Source: an uncultured bacterium | GTDB lineage: Bacteria > UBP6 > UBA1177 | Length of the DNA: 64,000 bases | Assembly: GCA_905233945.1 (NCBI GenBank) | Contig: CAJOFY010000005.1 | Location: 78,698-142,697, forward strand | Direction: 5' to 3' | The notes under the pieces: model-generated | The model's input: the letters and a program-made list of their open reading frames with translations, nothing else | Told to the model about the DNA's origin: nothing | Database searches by the model: none | Shown here: one piece after another, positions 17,019-24,677 of the stretch | How positions within the stretch are numbered: the first letter of the stretch is position 1 | How the letters are laid out: each line of letters starts with the position of its first letter | Translations under genes and position numbers: made by a program

Positions 17019-17078
17019 TGCGCCGCCAGTTCATGTCGATATACCGTGATACCGATATTTCGATATATCGACGGCGCA
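17019..17078. repeat. Double-stemmed hairpin between citF and rpiB (possible terminator or REP-like element)
   Basis: Outer arms TGCGCCG (17019-17025) and CGGCGCA (17072-17078); inner arms TCGATATA (17036-17043) and TATATCGA (17064-17071). A T-run follows on the plus strand at 17083-17089. It begins seven bases after the citF stop and separates two convergent genes. The GCGCCG/CGGCGC arms recur in the dyad cluster at 30686-30812. Confidence 0.6.
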
Positions 17079-17092
17079 CAAATTTTTTTAGT

Positions 17093-17524
17093 TTAAATAT
17101 TGTCTATTTTCTCGATTCTGCGTTCGTGACGACCGCCTTCAAACGGGGTCGAAAGGAAGATCTTAAGCCATTTTTCAGCGTCTTCGTAAGAGGTGAAACG
17201 TCCTCCCAGAGCGATGATGTTGGCATTGTTGTGCTGTCTGGACAAGCGGGCGTAGTCATCATTTGTGACGAGTGCGGCGCGGATCCCTTTGAAACGGTTC
17301 GCCGCGATTGATATTCCTATTCCCGAGCCGCAGACCAAAAGGCCGAAATCGGCTTTTTTTTCAAGAATGTCGCGTGCAACAGACTTAGCGAAATCGGGGT
17401 AATCGACTGAATCGGGCGAATTTGTTCCGTTGTCGATGACTTCATATCCTTCTTTGCGCAGCATTACGACAAGTTTGTCCTTAAGTTCGAATCCGCCGTG
17501 ATCTGCACCAGCTGAAATTATCAT
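17093..17524 (-). CDS. rpiB: Ribose-5-phosphate isomerase B
   Basis: Interconverts ribose-5-phosphate and ribulose-5-phosphate in the pentose phosphate pathway. The N-terminus GADHGGFELKDKL, the catalytic-Cys loop VCGSGIGISIAANRFKGIRAA and the RLSRQHNNANIIALGGR block are the RpiB/LacAB signature. Length of 143 is normal. The start at 17524 follows AGGAG. It lies 18 bp downstream of a small membrane-protein gene and probably shares its transcript, ending at the hairpin before citF. Confidence 0.94.
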   Translation of the reverse strand: MIISAGADHGGFELKDKLVVMLRKEGYEVIDNGTNSPDSVDYPDFAKSVARDILEKKADFGLLVCGSGIGISIAANRFKGIRAALVTNDDYARLSRQHNNANIIALGGRFTSYEDAEKWLKIFLSTPFEGGRHERRIEKIDNI

Positions 17525-17542
17525 CGTAATCTCCTGATTTTA

Positions 17543-17917
17543 TTACTTGTTTAAGTTTTTCTTGAGTTCTTTTTCGAGTTCCATTTCATCTTCTTCCGAA
17601 ATGTGTTTTTCAGAAGAAGTTTGTTCTTTTATCGAATCCTTCGCTTCTTCAGCCGCTTTTTTTGTTTCATCCACGGCCTTTTTTGCAGTTTCTTCGACAT
17701 CTTTCGAGGTCTCTTTTACCATTTTCTGCACTTTTTCACTCTCTTTTTTTATTGCTTTTCCGCTTTTTTCGATAGTGCTGCCGGCTGAAGGGATCACGTT
17801 TTTCCACAAAGGTTTGCCGTTCCAGCAGAAATTTGCGAGAAGAAAAATGAAAACTGCTATTTTGACTATTTTAAGAATCAATGAACCGAAGCCGCCGCTG
17901 CTCTTTTTTTTGCCCAT
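17543..17917 (-). CDS. Small membrane-anchored coiled-coil protein
   Basis: A short basic start (MGKKKSSGG) leads to one membrane helix (SLILKIVKIAVFIFLLANFCW). About 80 Lys/Glu-rich residues with heptad-like Ala/Val spacing follow (KAIKKESEKVQKMVKETSKDVEETAKKAVDETKKAAEEAKDSIKE). It resembles YtxH/LEA-type proteins in composition only. The start follows AGGAGGTG. The gene precedes rpiB and has its own promoter inside the end of the comEC-like gene. No function is assigned. Confidence 0.7.
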   Translation of the reverse strand: MGKKKSSGGFGSLILKIVKIAVFIFLLANFCWNGKPLWKNVIPSAGSTIEKSGKAIKKESEKVQKMVKETSKDVEETAKKAVDETKKAAEEAKDSIKEQTSSEKHISEEDEMELEKELKKNLNK

Positions 17918-17946
17918 TTTTCACCTCCTGAAAATCAAAGCGCCCT

Positions 17947-17974
17947 AATATAGCACAAAATTTACTCTCTTGAA
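17947..17974 (-). promoter_or_regulatory. Candidate sigma-70 promoter of the small membrane protein-rpiB unit
   Basis: Minus strand TTCAAG (17974-17969), 16-bp spacer ending TGTGC, TATATT (17952-17947). It overlaps the last codons of the comEC-like gene. Confidence 0.4.
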
Positions 17975-19290
17975 TAAAATTTTGCATTTTTAAAGCGGAT
18001 TTTTTTCCGCAAGGCTTTTTCCTGCTTTTCTGTAACTTTGTCAGGAAAATGAACCGAAATAACTTTTGTTATGCCGCACTGTGCTGAAAAACGCTCGATG
18101 TTCGTGTAAAAATAGTTGTTGAAAGCAGGATTTTTCGCATATCTGTCGAAAAAAATCCTGCCCGAAGCGACGCTTTCCTTAACGCAGAAAGCCTTTCCTC
18201 CGAACTGATCCGGCCTTTTTAATTCATCAGCTGAAAATATGCCGGAAAAGAAAAAAATAGCGGCAACAATATTCACTGATAATGACAAGTATTTGATTTT
18301 ATTCCTGAAATATAGCGCAGTAAAAAATGATGCAGCAAAGATTATTTTTATAAAAACCGGAACATCTATGATCGGAACAGATGTTTTTTCAGCAAAACCG
18401 GCAAAAAATGAGACGAAAAACGATGCCGGCGCGATCAAAAAATCGGCGGTTTTCAGCATTAAGTGTGCTGCAGTTTCAGAAAACGGAATCAAAAACTGCG
18501 CCAGCGTGACAAAAGGAACCGAAAGCGACACAACCGGAATCACAAAAAAATTCACAAACGGCGAAGCGACAGAAAAAGTGCCGGAAAGGGACGGGCTCAC
18601 GACAAGAAGAATCCAGTTCACAGATACTGATACGCAAACAAGCGAAACGGCTAATGATTTCGGCAGGACTTTCCAGATTTTAAGAACTGTTGCGACACAG
18701 AGCGCGCTCATTAAAAAACTCATTGAAAGAGAACTTCCCGGAATCAGAAAAGCTGTCGCGGCGAGAGAAGCAAAAAATATGAAAACAGGGTGCGGAAAAC
18801 TTCCCGAAATCATGAAAAAATCGAAAAAAAGCATGAAAACAAGGGAACGCAGAGTCGGGACCGAAGCTCCGGTTATGAAAAAATAGTAGACCGAAGCCGG
18901 AATTTTAAGGAAAAAGAGCACTGTATTCTTTACATAAGGCCGCATCGGAACAAAAAAGAGGAGTGATTTGAAGAAAAATCCGAAAATGAGGACCATGATT
19001 CCGGTGTGAAACGCCGAAATTGCTACAAGGTGCATGGTGCCGGTTACGGCCAGATCGTGCCGGAATTTAGGCGAAAAATCCCTTTTGCCGACCGAAAGTG
19101 CAAGGATAAATTCATGATTTTCAAGATCGACAGCGCTCTTTTCCAGTTTTTTCTGCAAACTTTCTGTAAATTTAACATTATAATATGCATGCTTGTCGTT
19201 TATTTTAAAATAAATATCTCTGGCTATGGAGAAAGAGAAAAAAATGATTGTTAGAAATATTATCAAACTATAAAAATTTGTATTTGTCAT
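17962..19290 (-). CDS. ComEC/Rec2-like competence membrane protein (short form)
   Basis: ComEC forms the channel that takes up single-stranded DNA. The signature GTMHLVAISAFHTGIMVLIF and later block TGASVPTLRSLVFMLFFDFF match the ComEC competence domain, followed by many membrane helices. The usual N-terminal OB-type region is short. The C-terminal metallo-beta-lactamase-like domain is absent or reduced to about 90 residues without a visible HxHxDH motif. ATG 19290 is chosen because the longer TTG reading at 19359 would lie inside a promoter; ATG 19290 itself has no clear ribosome site. Other competence genes are not seen. Confidence 0.75.
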   Translation of the reverse strand: MTNTNFYSLIIFLTIIFFSFSIARDIYFKINDKHAYYNVKFTESLQKKLEKSAVDLENHEFILALSVGKRDFSPKFRHDLAVTGTMHLVAISAFHTGIMVLIFGFFFKSLLFFVPMRPYVKNTVLFFLKIPASVYYFFITGASVPTLRSLVFMLFFDFFMISGSFPHPVFIFFASLAATAFLIPGSSLSMSFLMSALCVATVLKIWKVLPKSLAVSLVCVSVSVNWILLVVSPSLSGTFSVASPFVNFFVIPVVSLSVPFVTLAQFLIPFSETAAHLMLKTADFLIAPASFFVSFFAGFAEKTSVPIIDVPVFIKIIFAASFFTALYFRNKIKYLSLSVNIVAAIFFFSGIFSADELKRPDQFGGKAFCVKESVASGRIFFDRYAKNPAFNNYFYTNIERFSAQCGITKVISVHFPDKVTEKQEKALRKKIRFKNAKFYSRE

Positions 19291-19331
19291 AAATATTAAA
19301 TTTTTAATAATAAAAAATCGTAAAACATAAA

Positions 19332-19359
19332 ATTTTAAATAAAAAAATCCGGCTGTCAA
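19332..19359 (-). promoter_or_regulatory. Candidate sigma-70 promoter of the comEC-like gene
   Basis: Minus strand TTGACA (19359-19354), 16-bp spacer, TAAAAT (19337-19332), about 42 bp upstream of ATG 19290. Confidence 0.5.
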
Positions 19360-19402
19360 TAAAAGTACGCTGCCGTTTTATTGCGATAACCGGCGCTTCA
19401 TA

Positions 19403-19430
19403 TTGACATTTGAGAAATTTTGAGTATACT
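19403..19430 (+). promoter_or_regulatory. Candidate sigma-70 promoter of the small Cys protein
   Basis: TTGACA at 19403-19408, 16-bp spacer, TATACT at 19425-19430, 42 bp before ATG 19472. Both boxes are near consensus. Confidence 0.6.
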
Positions 19431-19471
19431 ATCGCGGTTTTTTGGTTCTAACCATTTTGGAGGGTAAAAAA

Positions 19472-19702
19472 ATGGCTAACAAAGATTTCGAAAAAATAAC
19501 AAGACTTCCGGTTGACGAACGTTGCGAAGGCTGCGATACAGAAGCTGGCAGCTTCTGCAAAAAATATGCAGATCCTTCATTTCATTGGGAAAATGACCAG
19601 GTTTGCTCTTTTGCTTCCCATGTAAAAAGAGAAGTTAAAGTCACAACTAAGAAGCTCAATCCTCTTAAGGCTTCGAAAAGAGCAGCAGGTAAAAAGAAAT
19701 AA
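19472..19702 (+). CDS. Small basic Cys-containing protein
   Basis: A strong GGAGGG ribosome site (19459-19464) selects ATG 19472, giving 76 residues. The protein has four Cys in two groups (RCEGCDTEAGSFCKKY and DQVCSF), which could bind a metal, and a Lys-rich C-terminal tail (KLNPLKASKRAAGKKK) suggesting nucleic-acid contact. With a near-consensus promoter it is probably well expressed. No family is recognised. The next gene begins 12 bp downstream. Confidence 0.75.
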   Translation: MANKDFEKITRLPVDERCEGCDTEAGSFCKKYADPSFHWENDQVCSFASHVKREVKVTTKKLNPLKASKRAAGKKK

Positions 19703-19713
19703 GTTTCTGAATT

Positions 19714-21306
19714 TTGGAACACTTCTATTTTATCCAGTTTCCCGAACAGATTTTCAATCTTCGGCAGAATATTCCCGACGGTATTCCTGTAATTCCGTTT
19801 TTTGACGATTTTGAAACATTCAACAGAATAATTTCGTCATTGAAGCGTAAAAAATCGGTAACTGCTGTATTTTACGATAAAAATTCATATCCTTCAGGGC
19901 TTTTTTTACAGAACAGCGGCATTTTCGACTATGTTTTTCTGACTGATTCAACTCTTGTTGAACCCTTGCGAAAAGCAGGATTTGCCGGAAAAATCGCACT
20001 TTTTGCAAATTTCAGAATGATTGCATCTGCCGGTTTCTTCAAAAATTTTGATGTAAATCCTGTGGTTAGCGGAAAATCTAACTACGAAATTGCAAAAAAC
20101 AACGGTCTGGAACCGGTTTATTTTGTCTCCGACAAAGCCTGTATCGCCGAATTCGGGCTCTGCCTTTCGAGAAAAAGCGTTCCGCAGCACTGCTTCAACT
20201 GCGACAACCGGTGCCGCGAAAAAAGCACGGCAAAACCCGGACTTGAATTTCCTGTTTCGATGAAACCGGATCTTAATGCGCCTGACGACGCTCCTTTCTT
20301 TCTTTTTTCGGAAAAAACTTTCTTTCCGGAAGTGAAAACAACCGGTGCGAAAGAAAAAATCCTTGAAAAATCATGGAATTACCGCTATCCGGTCGGAGTT
20401 GAGATACTTAAACCCGGAAAATCAAGGGACGGCAGAACATACTCTTTCCTTATCGACAAAAATTCCTCAAGAATGTTTGACAAAGACCTTCTCGGGTTTT
20501 ACGGCTACTCGGGCGCTTTCTACAAAGGGAAATGGATTGACGCTAAGAATGTGAGAAAAATTGATGATACCAGGCTTCGCGCAGAAATTTCAGGAAGTTA
20601 CAAATCAGTCCTGATGATTTGCAGATATACGGAGGAGGAAAAGGACTTCCTCAAAAAGGCCCGTCATTATCTCTATACTCTGCCTTACCGCGAAGTTGTT
20701 CCGGAACCTGAAAAACCGGCGGAAGAATCCGTGAACAGAAAAATTTTCAGGAAATATTCCGAACGTCCGAAAATAACGCTGATTTCTGACGATATTAAAA
20801 AGTTCGCGGCTTTCAAGAGCAGGAATGTCGGTCGGCGTGTCTTTGTCTACAACCGCAATATCCCCAAGGGTTTTTCCGACTATATTTATATCGCCGGAAA
20901 TCTGGTTGAAAAAGATTTCGAAGACATTGCCTTAGCTGAAAAATTAAAGGGGATTGTCGTTTCGGACACCGTCATGAAAGAGGTCCTCGAAAAGAATTTC
21001 CCGAAACTGGAAATTCTTCTCCACCCTCTTGCATACAGCAGTTCCGAAGAGGCTCCTTCGTATCTTTCGGCTTCGACTTCGGTTTTTGTTTCGCGCTTTA
21101 AATCAGAAAATAGAAACAATTATCATTGGTCTGACATAAATATTTTTCTCAAGAACCACATCGGTTTCTCTGAGTTCATTTCCCACAAAAAAATGATCCG
21201 AAACGGCGGAAAAAGGGAACTTTGGGTCAGTATCGCCGATATTTCGGACGATGCTTTGAGGTTTCTGAAGTCGCAGGCTGACCAGATGATTCTCGAAATG
21301 CGCTAG
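19714..21306 (+). CDS. Uncharacterised protein, possibly related to U32 peptidases
   Basis: The frame opens after an in-frame stop at 19708, and TTG at 19714 is the first usable start. There is no ribosome site, so translation may depend on coupling to the gene ending 12 bp upstream. Of 530 residues, the first 180 look like an alpha/beta barrel (GIPVIPFFDDFETFNRII ... FDYVFLTDSTLVEPLRKAGF). They end in a Cys cluster (CIAEFGLCLSRKSVPQHCFNCDNRC) placed like the Cys block of U32-family proteins. The second half has no recognised motif. The U32 link is a weak resemblance and the start is uncertain. Confidence 0.6.
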   Translation: MEHFYFIQFPEQIFNLRQNIPDGIPVIPFFDDFETFNRIISSLKRKKSVTAVFYDKNSYPSGLFLQNSGIFDYVFLTDSTLVEPLRKAGFAGKIALFANFRMIASAGFFKNFDVNPVVSGKSNYEIAKNNGLEPVYFVSDKACIAEFGLCLSRKSVPQHCFNCDNRCREKSTAKPGLEFPVSMKPDLNAPDDAPFFLFSEKTFFPEVKTTGAKEKILEKSWNYRYPVGVEILKPGKSRDGRTYSFLIDKNSSRMFDKDLLGFYGYSGAFYKGKWIDAKNVRKIDDTRLRAEISGSYKSVLMICRYTEEEKDFLKKARHYLYTLPYREVVPEPEKPAEESVNRKIFRKYSERPKITLISDDIKKFAAFKSRNVGRRVFVYNRNIPKGFSDYIYIAGNLVEKDFEDIALAEKLKGIVVSDTVMKEVLEKNFPKLEILLHPLAYSSSEEAPSYLSASTSVFVSRFKSENRNNYHWSDINIFLKNHIGFSEFISHKKMIRNGGKRELWVSIADISDDALRFLKSQADQMILEMR

Positions 21307-21324
21307 GATTTAGCTGTATATTCC

Positions 21325-21352
21325 TTGAAATATCCGCTTTTTGTGCTACCAT
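21325..21352 (+). promoter_or_regulatory. Candidate sigma-70 promoter of hisS
   Basis: TTGAAA at 21325-21330, 16-bp spacer ending TTGTGC, TACCAT at 21347-21352, 42 bp before ATG 21394. Confidence 0.45.
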
Positions 21353-21393
21353 CGCCCGCTTTGTTTTTTTGTTGTTTTATTCGGAGAAATACA

Positions 21394-22631
21394 ATGATTT
21401 CGGCAATCAAGGGAATGAACGACCTCTTCGGCGAAAAGGCTTTCCGCTGGGGAAAAATGGAAGAAGAGATAAAAAAAATGATGGCTGCGGCGAATTTCGG
21501 CGAGTTCAGAACGCCGATTTTGGAAGAAATCGCCCTTTTCAAACGCGGTGTAGGCGAGACGACCGATGTCGTAAAAAAGGAAATGTACGATTTTCTCGAC
21601 AAGAAAGGGCGTCATGTCGCAATGAGGCCGGAAGGAACCGCGAGCGTCGTCAGAGCTTTCGTCGAACACGGAATCGGGATCAACTATCCGTCGCCTTTCA
21701 AAGCGTTCTACATTGCGCCGTTTTTCAGATACGAGCGTCCGCAGAAAGGGCGTTTCCGCCAGTTTCACCAGTTCGGAGTAGAAATTTTCGGGATGCCGAA
21801 ATGATCTTCACGGCCTCGCGTGTGCTTGAGCACTTCGGAATCGACTATGAAATCCACCTCAATTCAATCGGCTGCAAGAACTGCCGCGCCGCTTACCGCG
21901 AAAAACTGATCGAATACTTCTCGGCAAAGAAGGACGAGCTCTGCGAAGACTGCCGGACAAGGCTCGAACTCAATCCGCTGCGCCTCCTCGACTGCAAGGC
22001 CTGCGACCCGAAAAACCGATTCACGGACGTGCCGAAAATGACAGATTTCCTCTGTGACGACTGCAAAAACCACTTCGAGGAGCTTCAGAAAGCGCTTCAC
22101 GCTTTCGGTGTGCCCTTTGTTCTTGACCCGTTCATTGTCCGCGGGCTTGACTACTATACAAAAACGGCGTTTGAAATTGTCGCGAAAACAGGCGGTTCCC
22201 AGAATGCTGTGGCAGGCGGCGGAAGATACGACAATTTAGTCAGCGACATCGGCGGAAGCGATACTCCGGCGACCGGCTTTGCAATGGGATTGGAACGACT
22301 TTTCGACCTCATTCCCGAAGATTTTTACAAAGAAGAACCGCTTTCGGCAGGATATGCGCTCTGTGATGAAGCGATTCTGCAACTTGTTGAATTTACTAAA
22401 AAAATGTCGAAAGAAAATATCCGTTTCCTTGCCGACTACAAACCTAAAAAGCTGAAAAAAGCGCTTCAGAAAGCGGAAAAAACTAACGCTTCATTCGTTT
22501 TCGTCATCGGAGAAGACGAAGCGGCAAACGGCAAGATCCTCATGAAAAATATGGCGACGAGAGAACAGACCCTTTTCGACAAAGACGATATTCAGGGAAT
22601 AATCAAAGAAATAGCGGAAGCGGAACAATAA
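21394..22631 (+). pseudogene. hisS: Histidyl-tRNA synthetase, interrupted by an out-of-frame deletion
   Basis: Charges tRNA-His. The first frame (ISAIKGMNDLF ... MRPEGTASVVRAF ... APFFRYERPQKGRFRQFHQFGVEIFG) holds motifs 1 and 2 and stops at 21802-21804. The rest is in another frame from DAEMIFTASRVLEHFG, through FIVRGLDYYTKTAFEI (histidine signature 1), GGGRYDNLV and motif 3 (GFAMGLERL), to TAA 22629-22631. In the family about six residues lie between EIFG and DAE; here they are missing, and the shift needs a loss of 1 mod 3 bases. Everything else is intact. Because the enzyme is essential, either the sequence has an error or another hisS exists. Confidence 0.88.
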
Positions 22632-22686
22632 TTCCGAATCAATAAATTTTTCTGTTTTCAATAGCCTCCTGTTCGTTTTACGCATA

Positions 22687-22714
22687 TTGACCAAGTCCCG
22701 GATTTTGCTATAAT
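22687..22714 (+). promoter_or_regulatory. Candidate sigma-70 promoter of the PARG-HUH pair
   Basis: TTGACC at 22687-22692, 16-bp spacer ending TTTTGC (extended -10 type), consensus TATAAT at 22709-22714. ATG 22742 follows 27 bp downstream. Confidence 0.6.
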
Positions 22715-22741
22715 TCCAAAAATTTTTTCGGAGGAAAAAAG

Positions 22742-23596
22742 ATGCCAAATCCAAAAAACATATCTATTTTTGAAGACACCGTGAACCTTGTGGAGAACAC
22801 AAAACGCCTGCGTGAAGCAGTCGCCGCAAGTCTGAAATCGCAAAAATTCATCGCGGAGAAGGATCCTGTGCCGGACGGAAGTCTTATAAAGCGCTTTGAA
22901 GAGCCTGCCAAAATCATCGTGAGCAAAAAACGCACATTCGAGGTAGCTTCTGCTTACGCAGGAAAGGGCGACAAGCTGTGCGTGCTCAACTTTGCTTCCG
23001 CATCGAATCCGGGAGGAGGAGTGGTGAACGGCTCCAGTGCACAGGAAGAGTCTTTGTGCCGGGTCTCCACACTTTATTTTACGCTTGATACAGACGAAAA
23101 CTGGAAGCGCTTTTACAAGCCGCACAGAATGAGCCGTGACCCGATACACAACGACGATATTCTTTACACGCCTGATATCGTTGTCTTCAAAACGGACTCT
23201 TCTGCTCCGGAGCGCATGCCGGAAAGCGGCTGGTTTAACTGCGACGTGATCACCTGCGCCGCGCCGAATCTGCGCGAAAATCCAATCAACCGCTACAATT
23301 CCGGCGACGGAAGAGAACGACTGCTGCTTTCCGACGATGAGCTTTCCCGCGTCCACAGAAAACGCGACCGTAGGATTTTTGATGTCGCCGTTCAGAATAA
23401 AGTCGATGTGCTTGTTTTGGGTGCATTCGGCTGCGGTGCCTTCAGAAACAGTCCGACCGTAGTCGCCGATGTTATGCTTTCGCTCGCAAAAGAGTATGAA
23501 CACGCCTTCAGGATGATCGAATTCGCGGTATACTGCCCGCCGTTCGATGACACGAATTACAGAATTTTCATGAAGCGGGTTCAGTTACTTGTCTGA
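22742..23596 (+). CDS. Bacterial-type poly(ADP-ribose) glycohydrolase fold protein (TIGR02452 family)
   Basis: Members of this macrodomain-like family remove or bind ADP-ribose. The signature lies at about residues 78-106: VLNFASASNPGGGVVNGSSA followed by QEESLCR. It combines the GGG loop with the QEE acid pair used by PARG enzymes. Downstream blocks (WFNCDVITCAAPNLRENP; VDVLVLGAFGCGAFRNSP) also match. Length of 284 is usual. ATG 22742 follows GGAGGAAAAAAG. A transposase-like gene on the same strand starts 38 bp after its stop, so the two are likely cotranscribed; ADP-ribose or NAD-related control of that partner is only a possibility. Confidence 0.85.
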   Translation: MPNPKNISIFEDTVNLVENTKRLREAVAASLKSQKFIAEKDPVPDGSLIKRFEEPAKIIVSKKRTFEVASAYAGKGDKLCVLNFASASNPGGGVVNGSSAQEESLCRVSTLYFTLDTDENWKRFYKPHRMSRDPIHNDDILYTPDIVVFKTDSSAPERMPESGWFNCDVITCAAPNLRENPINRYNSGDGRERLLLSDDELSRVHRKRDRRIFDVAVQNKVDVLVLGAFGCGAFRNSPTVVADVMLSLAKEYEHAFRMIEFAVYCPPFDDTNYRIFMKRVQLLV

Positions 23597-23634
23597 GAAT
23601 TTTATTCTCGTTTTGCTCAGGAGACAGCCGATTT

Positions 23635-24672
23635 ATGACAAACGAAAAATTTACATGGCTACAGCCCGGCGCATGGCGCAAACCGATTATTGTGCATGCA
23701 ACAATGGTCGCAAAAGACCGCAAGCCGCTTTTCGGCAAACTTGCTCACGACGGTCGTTGCGCTGTAGTGGAAAAATCTCCAATAGGCTGGATCCTCATAA
23801 AACAGCAGCAGCGGATGCTTGAGTTGTGTCCGGAAATAAAAATTTTGGCCGACAAAGTGATGCCGGATCACCACCACATGGTTTTGCAGGTAATGCGTTC
23901 CATGAGAAGAAGCATAAAAGAAGTCGTGCGCGGCTACATGCAGGGTTGCAAAGCCGAAGCTCTAAAGCTGGGATTCGACGGGAATATTTATGATGCACCG
24001 CCGTTTTACCGTGTTCTTTCGCACAAAGGACAGTTGAAAGCAATGATAGAATATGTTTATGCCAATGCAGAACGTGCCTGGCAACGCAGACAGAATCCCG
24101 ATCTGTTCCGTATGCACCGTCAGACAGAAATCTGCGGCCTGACATTCACATCGTTAGGCAACCATTTTCTGCTGAATTGGCCCGATCGTCAATTGGTGGA
24201 AATGTCAAGAAGCAGCACAGACGAAGAAATCGGGCAGCGTTTACAATATGTATTGACTGCGGCACAGAACGGCGCGGTTACTTACACAGCGGCAATCAGC
24301 AAAGGTGAGCAGATGATTGCCCGCACATTGCGGGAGCATGGTATGCCGCTGGTTGTTCTGCTAAGCAATGGTTTTCCTATCGAAGGTTCTCCGCATGAAA
24401 AGTATTACAAGCCGGGAGCTCTCTATTTTGAAGCATGTTCAAAAGGCCAACTGTTGCTTTTGGAACCGACGCTGCAGACGATAACTTTGCCTGTGATTCA
24501 TTCTGCCGCAGAAAAAACGCTTCGGCAAAAGGCGGAAGAAAAAAATATTGCTTACAAGCCTGTTTCTATATCAACGCAACGTTACCGTTTCGTGGCATTG
24601 AATGAGATTGGAAAATTTATAATTGAAAACGGATCAAATCCGTCAGGAAAGACTGAACTGATTGTTTTATAG
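23635..24672 (+). CDS. HUH (Y1-type) transposase-like domain fused to a DprA/SMF-like Rossmann domain
   Basis: The first 165 residues resemble IS200/REP-associated tyrosine transposases: a start with basic IIVHATMVAKDRKPLF, the metal-binding histidine motif MPDHHHMVLQV (about 75-85), a helix with the candidate nucleophile Tyr (EVVRGYMQGCKAE, about 101) and IEYVYANAERAWQRRQNPDLF. The last 130 residues (GAVTYTAAISKGEQMIARTL ... GMPLVVLLSNGF ... KYYKPGALYFEACSKGQLLLLEP) look like a DprA/SMF nucleotide-binding fold. A free-standing REP transposase would end near residue 170. No terminal inverted repeats are seen beside the gene. It may be a domesticated DNA-processing enzyme. The HUH half is the firmer call. 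Confidence 0.7.
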   Translation: MTNEKFTWLQPGAWRKPIIVHATMVAKDRKPLFGKLAHDGRCAVVEKSPIGWILIKQQQRMLELCPEIKILADKVMPDHHHMVLQVMRSMRRSIKEVVRGYMQGCKAEALKLGFDGNIYDAPPFYRVLSHKGQLKAMIEYVYANAERAWQRRQNPDLFRMHRQTEICGLTFTSLGNHFLLNWPDRQLVEMSRSSTDEEIGQRLQYVLTAAQNGAVTYTAAISKGEQMIARTLREHGMPLVVLLSNGFPIEGSPHEKYYKPGALYFEACSKGQLLLLEPTLQTITLPVIHSAAEKTLRQKAEEKNIAYKPVSISTQRYRFVALNEIGKFIIENGSNPSGKTELIVL

Positions 24673-24677
24673 GTCGA

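Noticed and set aside
21780-21830. Programmed ribosomal frameshift in hisS
   Set aside because: About six conserved residues are missing at the junction, so a slip of one base would not rebuild the protein; no slippery heptamer or stimulatory hairpin is seen.
22658-23503. 281-codon minus-strand frame across the PARG gene
   Set aside because: Complement of a gene with a clear PARG signature; no ribosome site.
23597-24677. Complete IS200-type insertion sequence around the HUH gene
   Set aside because: No subterminal hairpins or duplicated flanks are seen in the 38 bp before or 5 bp after the gene, and the protein has an extra C-terminal domain.
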